Assembly: GCA_947626665.1 (NCBI GenBank)
Contig: CANQTB010000003.1
Span: forward strand, 1-33,045
Direction of reading: 5' to 3'
Length of the DNA stretch: 33,045 bases
Origin: an uncultured Eggerthellaceae bacterium
GTDB lineage: Bacteria; Actinomycetota; Coriobacteriia; Coriobacteriales; Eggerthellaceae
Shown here in pieces: positions 7,008 to 14,476 of the stretch. Under the pieces are notes generated by a model. That model had not been told where the DNA came from. It saw only the letters and a program-made list of their open reading frames with translations, and made no database searches. Position 1 is the stretch's first letter; each line of letters starts with the position of its first letter. A program made the translations under genes and the position numbers.

Positions 7008-8129
7008 ATGAGTTTTTCGCTGACGCCTTACACCCCGCCGGATTTCTCGAGTCCTGCCTTGAAGGAGGCGCCTGACGTGCAGCTTCAGCCAGCGCCGCTT
7101 GACGGGGTGGCTCCTTTCGGCTATCACGCCATGAGCATCTATCCCGAATACTTCAAAATCGACGGGAGATGGCAGCTTGCCCCCGACAGCCGCATGGACT
7201 GCGTTGCCGTCTACGAGGACGGTGCGATCTACGTGCGGGAGTTTCGCCATATCAAAGCGGGCGACGCCATCGTGTGCGGAAGGAAGGAGCGTGGCGAGGA
7301 GGGGATCTTCGTTCATACGACAGGATTTCAAAATCCCCTTGCCGGCGATGTGCCCGACGAAGAGGATGCCGGACGTCACTCCGACAATTTCGCCTTCCGC
7401 CTAGGGAGAAGCCGCGAGACAGCGTTTTCCCGCGATTACGATGAGCTTTACGAGCTGCTTGAATACGAGCGCGATCACGGTTACGTCGTATGGGTGATGG
7501 GGCCGGCGTTCTCGTTCAACGGCTTTTCGCGCAATGCGTTCGCGAAGATCATCGACGCAGGGTATGTTGATGCGCTCTTCGCCGGCAACGCGCTTGCCAC
7601 GCACGATTTGGAAGGCGCCTATCTGGGCACCGCGCTCGGGCAGGACATCGAAACGCAGAAGAACCATCCGAACGGCCATTACAACCATCTCGACACGATC
7701 AATGCCGCGCGTGCTGCCGGCTCGATCGAGGCGTTCATCGAACAGCAGCATATCGACAACGGCATCATGCACGCCATCGTGAAGAACAAGGTGCCCTATG
7801 TGTTGGCAGGATCGATCCGCGACGACGGCCCCTTGCCGGGCGTCTATGCGAACGCCTATGAGGCGCAGGATGCGATGCGCAGCCACATCCGCCGTGCGAC
7901 GACGGTGATCTGTATGGCGACAATGCTGCACACCATCGCAACGGGTAACATGACGCCGCTCTTCCGCGTGCAAAGCGACGGCAGCTTGCGCGAGGTGTAT
8001 TTCTACTGCGTCGACATCGCGGAATTCGCGGTAAACAAGCTGATCGACCGCGGTTCCTTGGCGTCGCGTGGCATTGTGACGAATGTGCAGGATTTCATTG
8101 CGAACGTGGCAAAGGGGTTAGGGCTTTAA
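7008..8129 (+). CDS. LOR/SDH (TIGR00300-type) protein, ornithine cyclodeaminase-like
   Basis: The C-terminal two-thirds resemble the LOR/SDH family (TIGR00300), which includes archaeal ornithine cyclodeaminase of the MMP1218 type and the C-terminal part of cyanobacterial arginine-catabolic AgrE/ArgZ. Recognisable stretches are VMGPAFSFNG, LFAGNALATHDLEGAYLGT and VPYVLAGSIRDDGPLPG. These enzymes are NAD-dependent and convert ornithine to proline with loss of ammonia. The substrate here is unproven, and an ammonia-releasing reaction next to a PurF-like protein that cannot use glutamine is suggestive. The 373-residue length is close to the family norm. ATG 7008 follows AGGAG at good spacing, 24 bases after the DUF2804 stop. 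The assignment is from memory of family motifs, not from a search. Confidence 0.7.
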   Translation: MSFSLTPYTPPDFSSPALKEAPDVQLQPAPLDGVAPFGYHAMSIYPEYFKIDGRWQLAPDSRMDCVAVYEDGAIYVREFRHIKAGDAIVCGRKERGEEGIFVHTTGFQNPLAGDVPDEEDAGRHSDNFAFRLGRSRETAFSRDYDELYELLEYERDHGYVVWVMGPAFSFNGFSRNAFAKIIDAGYVDALFAGNALATHDLEGAYLGTALGQDIETQKNHPNGHYNHLDTINAARAAGSIEAFIEQQHIDNGIMHAIVKNKVPYVLAGSIRDDGPLPGVYANAYEAQDAMRSHIRRATTVICMATMLHTIATGNMTPLFRVQSDGSLREVYFYCVDIAEFAVNKLIDRGSLASRGIVTNVQDFIANVAKGLGL

Positions 8130-8185
8130 ACAAGGCGTTGAGCAGGAACCAAAAGCCGGCTCGACGAGGATGAGGGGGAGTTCGA

Positions 8186-8208
8186 AGAAGGCAGGGACCA
8201 CGCCTTCT
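8186..8208 (+). repeat. hairpin in the leader of the DUF2974 gene
   Basis: AGAAGGC and GCCTTCT pair perfectly over seven bases with a nine-base loop, in the 108-base spacer before the DUF2974 gene. There is no T-run, so it is not a classical terminator. It may stabilise or punctuate the message between the third and fourth genes of the cluster. Confidence 0.4.
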
Positions 8209-8237
8209 CACGAGAACAGAAACCGAAAGGAAAGACA

Positions 8238-9437
8238 ATGGGATTTTTATTCGATTACCTGGATCACCAGTTCGCCACATTTGAGGAGATGCCGCTTGGG
8301 CCGGTGGACGCTGCGGCGATTTCCCAATTTGCCATGATGAACTCAGGGGCGGTCGTTCCCGCGATAAAAAGCCGTGCGTCGTTTTGCGATGAGCAGAGCC
8401 TCATTGAGGATCCGGAGGAGCCGGCGGGAGAATACGTGCATTTCGTCGACTTGCTGCGTGCGGAGAATTTTGAAACCATGTTCGGCGGCGAGGGCTTTTC
8501 CGTGCGCGAGCGCGACCTCGTTGCCTTGGCCGCAAGCCCGCGTTTTCGCGATTTGAAACTCGCCAACTACATCAGCCTGCTCGACACGAAGAACGAGGCG
8601 CAATTTGCGGCGGTCACGCTTACCTATAAAGACCAGTTCGGCATCATCGACTACCGTGGGACCGACGGCACCTACACCGGCTGGAAAGAGGATTTCAATA
8701 TGGGCTTCAAGGCGCCGGTGCCTGCGCAGTTCCACGCGCTTCATTATTTCAAGGCGGTGGCTGATCGTCTTCCCGAAAAGATCTATGTCATCGGGCATTC
8801 AAAGGGCGGAAACCTTGCGGAGTATGTGGCGACGAAAGTAGCACCCGAGTTGCAGAAGCGCATTGTTCAGGTATATAACCTCGATGGCCCCGGCTTCAAA
8901 GAAGGCTTCATCACCGAGGAAGAATATGCGCCGATTATCGATCGCATATACAAGATAGCTCCTACGGAATCGCTCGTGGGAATTCTGCTGTTCTCTCCCG
9001 TGCCGATGCATGTTGTGCCAAGCGTGGGGCAGGGCTTTGGCACGCACTCCGTTTACACATGGGAAGTCAACGAGGAGAACACGGACTTCGTGGACGCGGG
9101 ATCGCTTTCAGACAAGACGATGCTTCTTGCCCAAACGCTTCGAGCTTGGATCACTCAGTACGACGATGAGAAACGGGAGGCGCTCACCGAATCGCTTTTC
9201 CAGGTGATCGCGAATACAGGGCAAAGCTCGATGGCCGATGTGCTTTCGGGAGGGCTGGCAACGGTCGCTCAGTACCTTGATGGTGCGGCGGTTAAGGATG
9301 AGAAGGATGTTGCCGCCGTTGTAGAGGCGGGAAGAAGCTTCATCGACACGGCTGCCGGCATTGCTTTGCGTCAGCTTGCCGCTCGTGCTGCACAGCAGAA
9401 GGCGGATGGAGAGGCCGGCGCTTGCGACAATGGGTGA
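8238..9437 (+). CDS. DUF2974 (Mbeg1-like) alpha/beta hydrolase
   Basis: The 399-residue protein has the features of the DUF2974 family, lipase-like alpha/beta hydrolases. The nucleophile elbow is GHSKGG, with Ser near residue 188. It is followed by YNLDGPGF carrying a likely catalytic Asp and GTHSVYTW carrying a likely His. The early segment FRDLKLANYISLLDTKNEAQFAAVTL and IDYRGTDGTYTGWKEDF are also typical. No signal peptide is evident, so it should act in the cytoplasm. The substrate is unknown. The start follows GAAAGGAAAG. It is the last gene of the PurF-like cluster; the 108-base gap leaves room for its own promoter, so membership of the same transcript is probable rather than certain. 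Confidence 0.8.
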   Translation: MGFLFDYLDHQFATFEEMPLGPVDAAAISQFAMMNSGAVVPAIKSRASFCDEQSLIEDPEEPAGEYVHFVDLLRAENFETMFGGEGFSVRERDLVALAASPRFRDLKLANYISLLDTKNEAQFAAVTLTYKDQFGIIDYRGTDGTYTGWKEDFNMGFKAPVPAQFHALHYFKAVADRLPEKIYVIGHSKGGNLAEYVATKVAPELQKRIVQVYNLDGPGFKEGFITEEEYAPIIDRIYKIAPTESLVGILLFSPVPMHVVPSVGQGFGTHSVYTWEVNEENTDFVDAGSLSDKTMLLAQTLRAWITQYDDEKREALTESLFQVIANTGQSSMADVLSGGLATVAQYLDGAAVKDEKDVAAVVEAGRSFIDTAAGIALRQLAARAAQQKADGEAGACDNG

Positions 9438-9558
9438 TCCCATGTTGCCGATTGTGTGTGGTTATTCGAAAAAGCGCTATTTATCAGCGGAAATAAGCAA
9501 ACTTTTTGAAGTGTAGACTATTTTTTCGATGCTGCTTACGCGGTGATAAATGGTCGGA

Positions 9559-9564
9559 TACAAT
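9559..9564 (+). promoter_or_regulatory. putative -10 box of the antitoxin gene
   Basis: TACAAT lies about 40 bases upstream of the antitoxin start, in AT-rich DNA. The -35 region (TTACGC at 9536-9541, 17-base spacer) is weak. A TTTATCA/TGATAAA pair (9480-9486 and 9544-9550) flanks this region, but it is widely spaced and may be chance. Confidence 0.35.
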
Positions 9565-9604
9565 GATTGCATTATGCGTACTGTAACCGACGAGGAGAAT
9601 AACC

Positions 9605-9835
9605 ATGCCGACTAAAAGTTCAAACGTCAATGTCACCATACGCGTTGATCGCGACCTGAAAAAACAGGCCGATGCGCTTTTCTCAGACATGGGCATGAGC
9701 TTTACCACAGCAGTTAACATCTTTATCAAGCAATCGGTGCGAGAAGGCCGCATTCCCTTCGAAATAAATACCGCTGCAGGAACAGAGAAATACGAATATG
9801 CCGCCGTTGGCCTTCCGGAGGCGAAGACGGAGTAG
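9605..9835 (+). CDS. RelB/DinJ-family antitoxin without a partner toxin
   Basis: The 76-residue protein has the RelB/DinJ pattern: a ribbon strand VNVTIRVDRDLKKQADALFSDMGMSFTTAVNIFIKQSVREGRIPFEI, which in this family forms a ribbon-helix-helix dimer that binds its own operator. The following C-terminal stretch normally wraps a RelE/YafQ-type toxin. It is slightly shorter than E. coli DinJ (86 residues). The start follows AGGAG. No toxin ORF is found downstream on either strand before the TetR gene, nor just upstream. It is therefore an orphan antitoxin, a remnant of a lost pair, or a partner of a toxin encoded elsewhere. Confidence 0.85.
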   Translation: MPTKSSNVNVTIRVDRDLKKQADALFSDMGMSFTTAVNIFIKQSVREGRIPFEINTAAGTEKYEYAAVGLPEAKTE

Positions 9836-9933
9836 TTTGTTTTATTGGGCGTTAGCGCCCTGCGTTGCACAGAAGCAGGTTCTTGAAATCCGCCAAATTG
9901 CGGTTGTTTTGCTGTGGAGTGCGACGGTGTTTT

Positions 9934-9959
9934 CATCATCTTATGGTCGAAAGATGATG
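9934..9959. repeat. 9-bp perfect inverted repeat downstream of the antitoxin gene
   Basis: CATCATCTT and AAGATGATG pair perfectly around an eight-base loop, in the 253-base gap between the antitoxin and TetR genes. The stem is AT-rich and no T-run follows on the plus strand, so terminator activity is doubtful. It stands where a toxin gene would be expected to lie. Confidence 0.55.
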
Positions 9960-9984
9960 TGCAAGGAAATCCCTCTAAAATTAA

Positions 9985-10016
9985 GTGCAAACACATTAAA
10001 ATGCACGTAATATAAT
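9985..10016 (+). promoter_or_regulatory. putative promoter and operator of the TetR-type gene
   Basis: A consensus TATAAT at 10011-10016 lies about 75 bases upstream of the TetR start codon. Directly upstream, GTGCA (9985-9989) and TGCAC (10002-10006) form an inverted repeat that would occupy the -35/-10 spacer. That is where many TetR-family repressors bind to control their own genes. The -35 box itself is poor. Confidence 0.4.
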
Positions 10017-10088
10017 TCTAACGGAACAACGCTCGGAGAGTTTTTGCGGTTGTGATTGGTTTCGGGAGAAAATAGAGGAAGACTCCTC

Positions 10089-10934
10089 ATGGCAAGACCA
10101 GTTAATATCGTTCTTGTTCGCAGCATGAAAAGCACTGCCTATCGTCTGCTTCGCGAGCAGGGCTTTAACGAAGTTTCGTATACGGCGATAGCGAATGCAT
10201 GCGGTGCTTCAAAAGGGCTCGTGCAGCATCATTTTCCCCGCAAGGAACTGTTGGCGGTAGATCTCGTTCAGCAGCTTACCGATGAAGGTGCCCGCCTCTT
10301 CGGCATTGGAGAGGATGCGGTGCAGCAAGAGGCAGCGGCGCAGCAATCAGCGCCGCGACGATCAGAGGCTCAGCAATCGGCGCGGCAATCAGCGCCGCGA
10401 CTATCAGAGGCTCAGCAATCAGCGCGGCAATCAGCGCGGCAATCAGCTCGGCAATCAGCTCAGCAATCAGCTCAGCAATCGTCTTCCTTGATTTCGTGGT
10501 ATGAGCCCTGCCAAGCGCTGCTGAGCTTTTTCGTCGATCGTTCCGGTTATCGGGTTTTCATGCGCGATATTTTGGAATCGCGAAGTCTCACGGACGAGAT
10601 TTTGCCCCTTAGCGTTTCGTGGTTTATCCGGCGAGGATTTTTGAAAGGGGAAATCAGTCCGAAAGCTTTTGAGAATGTTGTGCAAAATGTCGGCGGTTTG
10701 TTCGAGGTGCTCTACCAATATGTTCTTTGTGGAGATCCTGCTCGGCAAGCCGTTCAGGTGGCGCCCCTGATAAAAAAGGTGTTTGTTGCCGTCGGGCAGG
10801 CGATGCGGAAGGCAAACGACGAAAAAGCCCAAAGCGCTGAAACGCAGCTCCATGTACTTTCTCGGGAAAGCCTCGAGAAAGCCATACAGGCGCTTGGTTG
10901 CTACGCGAGAGGCATCGAGCAGGCAGCGGGCTAG
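10089..10934 (+). CDS. TetR-family regulator with Gln/Ser/Ala/Arg-rich repeat insert
   Basis: The first 60 residues form a TetR-type DNA-binding domain; the helix-turn-helix is YTAIANACGASKGLVQHHFPRKELL. A low-complexity tract follows at roughly residues 80-131, rich in QQSA and RQSA units and encoded by a 12-bp-based tandem repeat. After it comes a helical, presumably ligand-binding and dimerising domain starting at WYEPCQALLSFFVDRSGY. TetR proteins are usually about 200 residues; the repeat explains much of the excess in this 281-residue protein. ATG 10089 was chosen because AGAGGAAG precedes it and the homology begins there. The effector and targets are unknown; the inverted repeat in its own promoter suggests autoregulation. 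It converges on the CNNM-type gene. Confidence 0.8.
   Translation: MARPVNIVLVRSMKSTAYRLLREQGFNEVSYTAIANACGASKGLVQHHFPRKELLAVDLVQQLTDEGARLFGIGEDAVQQEAAAQQSAPRRSEAQQSARQSAPRLSEAQQSARQSARQSARQSAQQSAQQSSSLISWYEPCQALLSFFVDRSGYRVFMRDILESRSLTDEILPLSVSWFIRRGFLKGEISPKAFENVVQNVGGLFEVLYQYVLCGDPARQAVQVAPLIKKVFVAVGQAMRKANDEKAQSAETQLHVLSRESLEKAIQALGCYARGIEQAAG
10330..10480 (+). repeat. 12-bp-based tandem repeat inside the TetR-type gene
   Basis: Units related to GCAATCAGCGCG recur about a dozen times, with two interspersed copies of a longer CGCGACNATCAGAGGCT block. The last copies differ mainly at one or two bases. The array stays in frame and encodes Gln, Ser, Ala and Arg. The boundaries are approximate because the units drift. 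Confidence 0.85.
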
Positions 10935-10975
10935 CGGGCTTACAAAAGCAAGGAAATCGACTCTGCGGCTCTGCG

Positions 10976-11020
10976 GCTCTGCTGCTGCTCGCGCTGCAGC
11001 TCTGCTGCTGCTCGCGCTGC
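10976..11020. repeat. 23-bp tandem duplication between convergent genes
   Basis: GCTCTGCTGCTGCTCGCGCTGC occurs twice with a period of 23 bases, preceded by two shorter CTCTGCGG units. It fills much of the 116-base gap between the TetR-type and CNNM-type stop codons. No intrinsic terminator with a T-run is visible for either gene. Confidence 0.85.
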
Positions 11021-11050
11021 TTGTAAATGCCGATGAAACGACAGCCTGTG

Positions 11051-12388
11051 TCAATCGTGATCGTCGGCTTCTTCTGAGTGCTCGATGCGCATGGCGATTT
11101 TGTCGATGCGGAGGCGATCCATCGAGGTGACGGTGAAATCCACGTGTGTGTTGCCCTTGTCGAGCGACGTTTTGTCGCCCTCTTGGGGAATACGATCGAA
11201 GAGGATGAGCAAAAGGCCGCCGGCGGTTTCGCATTCATTGGCTTCCTGCGGGGTGAAACCAAGAAGTTCCTCAAGTTCGTTCATGGGAAGCGAACCATCC
11301 AACTCGTAAACGCCATCAGTAAGCGTCACCACGTCATCGCCGATCCCGTGGCGATACTCATCGTCGATGTGCCCGACGATCTGCGCCATGATGTCGCTTA
11401 ATGTCACGATGCCTGCGGTGCCGCCATGTTCATCGACGACGACTGTCATCTCGGTGCGACGTTCCTGCATGGTTTGCAGAAGGCGTGCGATCGGAATTGT
11501 TTCCGGCACGGCGGGAAGCTCGCGGATGTGCCATTCGGAAAGCGGCAGATCGGTCTTCTGGCCATAGAGATCCTTCATATGAATGAAGCCGACAATATGG
11601 TCTTTCGAGCCATTGCAGACCGGATAGCGCGTGTATTTGTATTGGCGGATCGTGTCGAGTGTTTCCTCAAGGCTGTCTTCGAGGTCGAGGCAAACAAGGT
11701 CGGTGCGTGGCGTCATGATTGCCTCGGCGTCTTTGTCGCCGAGATCGAAGATGTTGTCAACGAATTCGTTTTGTTCGGGATCAATGAGGCCGTTCTCCGT
11801 GCTCTCGTCGATGAGGATCTTGATCTCCTCGTCGGTATAGACCTCGTGCTCGTTGGCCGGATCGTGGCCGAGGAGCTTTACGACGCCATTGGTAACCGTG
11901 TTGAAGAGCCACATGATGGGGTAGGTGATCCGATAGAACCATTGGAGCGCCGTCGCGGTGGCCAAAGCGTATCGCTCGGTGGAGAAGATGGCGAGCGATT
12001 TGGGGATGAGCTCGCCAATGACGACGTGCAGGGCGGTCATGATGATATAGCCGATGGCGATAGCAATTGCCGAAACGGCCGCGTCGGGCAGCCCGAAAAC
12101 ATCGAGAACCGGATGAATGAGCGAGGAAATAGCCGGCTCACCAAGCCAGCCGAGGGCCAACGACGCAAGGGTGATGCCAAGCTGGCAGGCGGAAAGATAG
12201 GCGTTGATGTTTTCTGCGATGCGATGTGCCGCCAGCGCTCCGCGTTTTCCTTCTTCGATGGCTAATTCGAGCTGAGATTTTCTCACGCGCACGAGAGCAA
12301 ATTCCGCAATGACAAAAAACGCGTTCATCAAAAGAAAGAACACAACGAGCACAAGGCTTAACACAATAGCCATGATGGCTGAAAACAC
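11051..12388 (-). CDS. CNNM/CorC-type membrane protein with CBS pair
   Basis: This 445-residue protein has the hemolysin C/CNNM layout. An N-terminal DUF21 transmembrane domain has about three to four helices, starting VLSLVLVVFFLLMNAFFVIAEFALVRVR. A CBS pair begins around IMTPRTDLVCLDL and runs through VVDEHGGTAGIVTLSDIMAQIVG. A C-terminal CorC/HlyC domain contains DGSLPMNELEELLGF. Family members are linked to magnesium or cobalt transport or efflux; the ion cannot be read from sequence. The start is uncertain. GTG 12388 follows AGGTAAAGG closely, while ATG 12373 would have the same purine-rich stretch about 12 bases away. It is divergent from the MFS-CBS gene. Confidence 0.88.
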   Translation of the reverse strand: MFSAIMAIVLSLVLVVFFLLMNAFFVIAEFALVRVRKSQLELAIEEGKRGALAAHRIAENINAYLSACQLGITLASLALGWLGEPAISSLIHPVLDVFGLPDAAVSAIAIAIGYIIMTALHVVIGELIPKSLAIFSTERYALATATALQWFYRITYPIMWLFNTVTNGVVKLLGHDPANEHEVYTDEEIKILIDESTENGLIDPEQNEFVDNIFDLGDKDAEAIMTPRTDLVCLDLEDSLEETLDTIRQYKYTRYPVCNGSKDHIVGFIHMKDLYGQKTDLPLSEWHIRELPAVPETIPIARLLQTMQERRTEMTVVVDEHGGTAGIVTLSDIMAQIVGHIDDEYRHGIGDDVVTLTDGVYELDGSLPMNELEELLGFTPQEANECETAGGLLLILFDRIPQEGDKTSLDKGNTHVDFTVTSMDRLRIDKIAMRIEHSEEADDHD

Positions 12389-12502
12389 CTTCCTTTACCT
12401 CTTGTTTTGGGGCAGCTTATTGAGCGGCGGAAACGGCAGTATCTGGTTGATTCAGCCGATTGTCGCATGCAGTCGTGCGTGCTCGTTCTCCGCCAAACGC
12501 GC

Positions 12503-12531
12503 TTGCCCTTCGTTATTCTAAGTGACACAAT
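12503..12531 (+). promoter_or_regulatory. putative promoter of the MFS-CBS gene
   Basis: TTGCCC (12503-12508) and CACAAT (12526-12531) are separated by 17 bases, each matching four of six consensus positions. The promoter would give a leader of about 30 bases before the GTG at 12569. It lies in the spacer shared with the divergent CNNM-type gene. Confidence 0.35.
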
Positions 12532-12568
12532 AGGGTATTCGCAACGAAAAGAAGAGGGTGACGGACGA

Positions 12569-14476
12569 GTGGGGTTAACTCGTAAACAATGGTTTATGCT
12601 CGTTGTTCTGGTGACGGGTTCTTTTATCACATGGCTCAATCAGACGATTGTCACGCCTGCTCTGCCTTCCATGATGACCGAGCTTCATGTGGATGCAACG
12701 CTCATCCAATGGCTCACGACAGGCTTCACGCTGGTTAACGCGATCATGATCCCCATCACGGCCTACTTGCAAGACCGGTTTTCGGTGAGGGCGCTCTTCC
12801 TTGTTTCCATGGGGCTTTTCTCTGCAGGAACGCTTTTGTGCGGTTGGGGTCCCGATTTCGGCGTGCTTTTGAGCGGGCGTCTCGTACAGGCTGCCGGCGC
12901 CGGCATCATCATGCCGATGGTGATGACGGTTTTGATGATCACGTTTCCTATTGAGAAGCGTGGTATGGCCCTTGGTATCTTCGGATTGGTGAATGCGTTT
13001 GCTCCGGCTTTTGGCCCAACGGTTTCGGGCATTATGATCGATATGGCCGGATGGCACCTGATGTTCTTCATTATCGCCGGATTGTCGATTGCCATTATGG
13101 TCGCGGGCATCGCCGTGCTTTCGGGCACCAAGCCCGAGGACAGCAAGGACGTCATACTCGACAAGCTCTCTCTCGTCCTTTCGACTGTCGGTTTCGGTGG
13201 GCTGCTCTATGGGTTTAGCGTCATCGGGTCGGTAGGTTTCCAGCCGCTCGATATGGCGATTGCGGCCGTTGGTTTCGTGTGCTTGATTTTCTTCTTCCGT
13301 CGCCAATTGCGCATCGACCATCCGATGCTGCGGGTGGATGTTCTTAAGAACCGCAAATTCCTCGTGGCGACGATCATCGGCATGCTTTGCCAAGCGGCGC
13401 TTCTCGTGACCGGCATCCTCATGCCGATTTACATCCAAACGCTTTGCGGTTATCCGGCAACGGTCTCGGGCCTTGTGCTTATGCCCGGCGCCATCGTGAT
13501 GGGCGCGATGAATCCGATCGCCGGCAAACTGTTCGACAAGCATGGGCCGCGCGCCCTCGGCCTTATCGGCATGACTCTCATGACCATCACGACATTCGGA
13601 TTCTCGATTCTCACAACGACGACCTCAATCATCTACGTTACCTGCCTCTATGTGGTTCGCATGTTCGCGATGACGCTGGTGAACATGCCGATCACCACAT
13701 GGGGCATGAACGCCCTCGACAACAAGGTGATCAACCATGGCACCTCGGTGAACAACACGCTGCGCATGGTTGCCGGCTCACTCGGCACGGCGCTCATCGT
13801 TTCGCTTTCGACTGCAGTGACCAACGCCGCCACGCCGGATATGGGCACGATAGAGGCGACGATGCTCGGGAACAACGTGGCGTTTTTCGTCTGCACGATC
13901 CTTTGCGTGATCGGGCTTGTGGTGACGATCGTCACGGTGAAGCCGGTTGCCGGTGAATCCGCCGTGAAAGACACAGATGATACGCACAAGAACCTGCTCT
14001 CTTCAATCATGAAAACCGATGTCTTCACACTTCATGAAGAAGCCACCGTTGAGGATGCGATCAGGCTGTTCACCGAAAAGAAAATCAGCGCGGCTCCCGT
14101 GGTGAACGACGAGGGCGAAGCTGTGGGATTTTTGTCTGATGGCGATATTTTGCGCAGGCTCTCACGGCAGGCGAATTCCTTCATCGATCCGATCGTCATG
14201 ATTTTACGAACGGTCAACGACGAGCAGGATTATCACGACAAGCTGGAAGACCTCATGGGAAGGAAGGTGCGAGACATCGGCGTGAACCGCACCATCGGCG
14301 TTGATATCCACGACGACCTTGCTGAGGTTTGCCGCGTTTTGAGCGAGAACCATCTGAAGAAAGTCCCCGTGCTTGAGGATGGCAAGATCGTGGGCGTTAT
14401 CAACCGCAGCGACATCACGCAGCACACCATGAACGAATATCTGAAGCGCCGCTCAGAAGCGGCCAGCGTGTCGTAG
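12569..14476 (+). CDS. MFS drug-efflux-type transporter fused to a CBS pair
   Basis: Residues 1 to about 465 are a DHA2-type (EmrB/QacA-like) major facilitator: ITWLNQTIVTPALPSMM at the start, LVQAAGAGIIMPMVMTVL in the middle, and roughly 14 hydrophobic helices. A short linker then leads to two CBS domains at about 480-535 and 569-625 (DVFTLHEEATVEDAI... and DIGVNRTIGVDIHDDL...). CBS pairs usually bind adenine nucleotides and gate or tune the attached transporter, so export may be regulated by nucleotide state; the substrate is unknown. GTG 12569 was chosen because GAGGGTG precedes it at eight bases and the family homology begins there. The ORF track's upstream 54 residues overlap the promoter region. 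Confidence 0.85.
   Translation: MGLTRKQWFMLVVLVTGSFITWLNQTIVTPALPSMMTELHVDATLIQWLTTGFTLVNAIMIPITAYLQDRFSVRALFLVSMGLFSAGTLLCGWGPDFGVLLSGRLVQAAGAGIIMPMVMTVLMITFPIEKRGMALGIFGLVNAFAPAFGPTVSGIMIDMAGWHLMFFIIAGLSIAIMVAGIAVLSGTKPEDSKDVILDKLSLVLSTVGFGGLLYGFSVIGSVGFQPLDMAIAAVGFVCLIFFFRRQLRIDHPMLRVDVLKNRKFLVATIIGMLCQAALLVTGILMPIYIQTLCGYPATVSGLVLMPGAIVMGAMNPIAGKLFDKHGPRALGLIGMTLMTITTFGFSILTTTTSIIYVTCLYVVRMFAMTLVNMPITTWGMNALDNKVINHGTSVNNTLRMVAGSLGTALIVSLSTAVTNAATPDMGTIEATMLGNNVAFFVCTILCVIGLVVTIVTVKPVAGESAVKDTDDTHKNLLSSIMKTDVFTLHEEATVEDAIRLFTEKKISAAPVVNDEGEAVGFLSDGDILRRLSRQANSFIDPIVMILRTVNDEQDYHDKLEDLMGRKVRDIGVNRTIGVDIHDDLAEVCRVLSENHLKKVPVLEDGKIVGVINRSDITQHTMNEYLKRRSEAASVS

Noticed and set aside
9480-9550. 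TTTATCA/TGATAAA inverted repeat flanking the antitoxin promoter
   Set aside because: Seven-base arms 57 bases apart in AT-rich DNA are likely to arise by chance.
9846-9860. GGGCG-TTAG-CGCCC stem after the antitoxin gene as a terminator
   Set aside because: Only five base pairs and no T-run downstream; the T-rich stretch lies on the wrong side.
10467-11274. Overlapping minus-strand ORFs opposite the TetR-type gene
   Set aside because: They are antisense to the regulator and run into the CNNM-type gene in a different frame; their Arg/Ser/Ala-rich sequence comes from the repeats.
12575-13543. 322-residue minus-strand ORF opposite the MFS-CBS gene
   Set aside because: Low-complexity His/Asp/Arg-rich translation antisense to a clear transporter; a shadow ORF.
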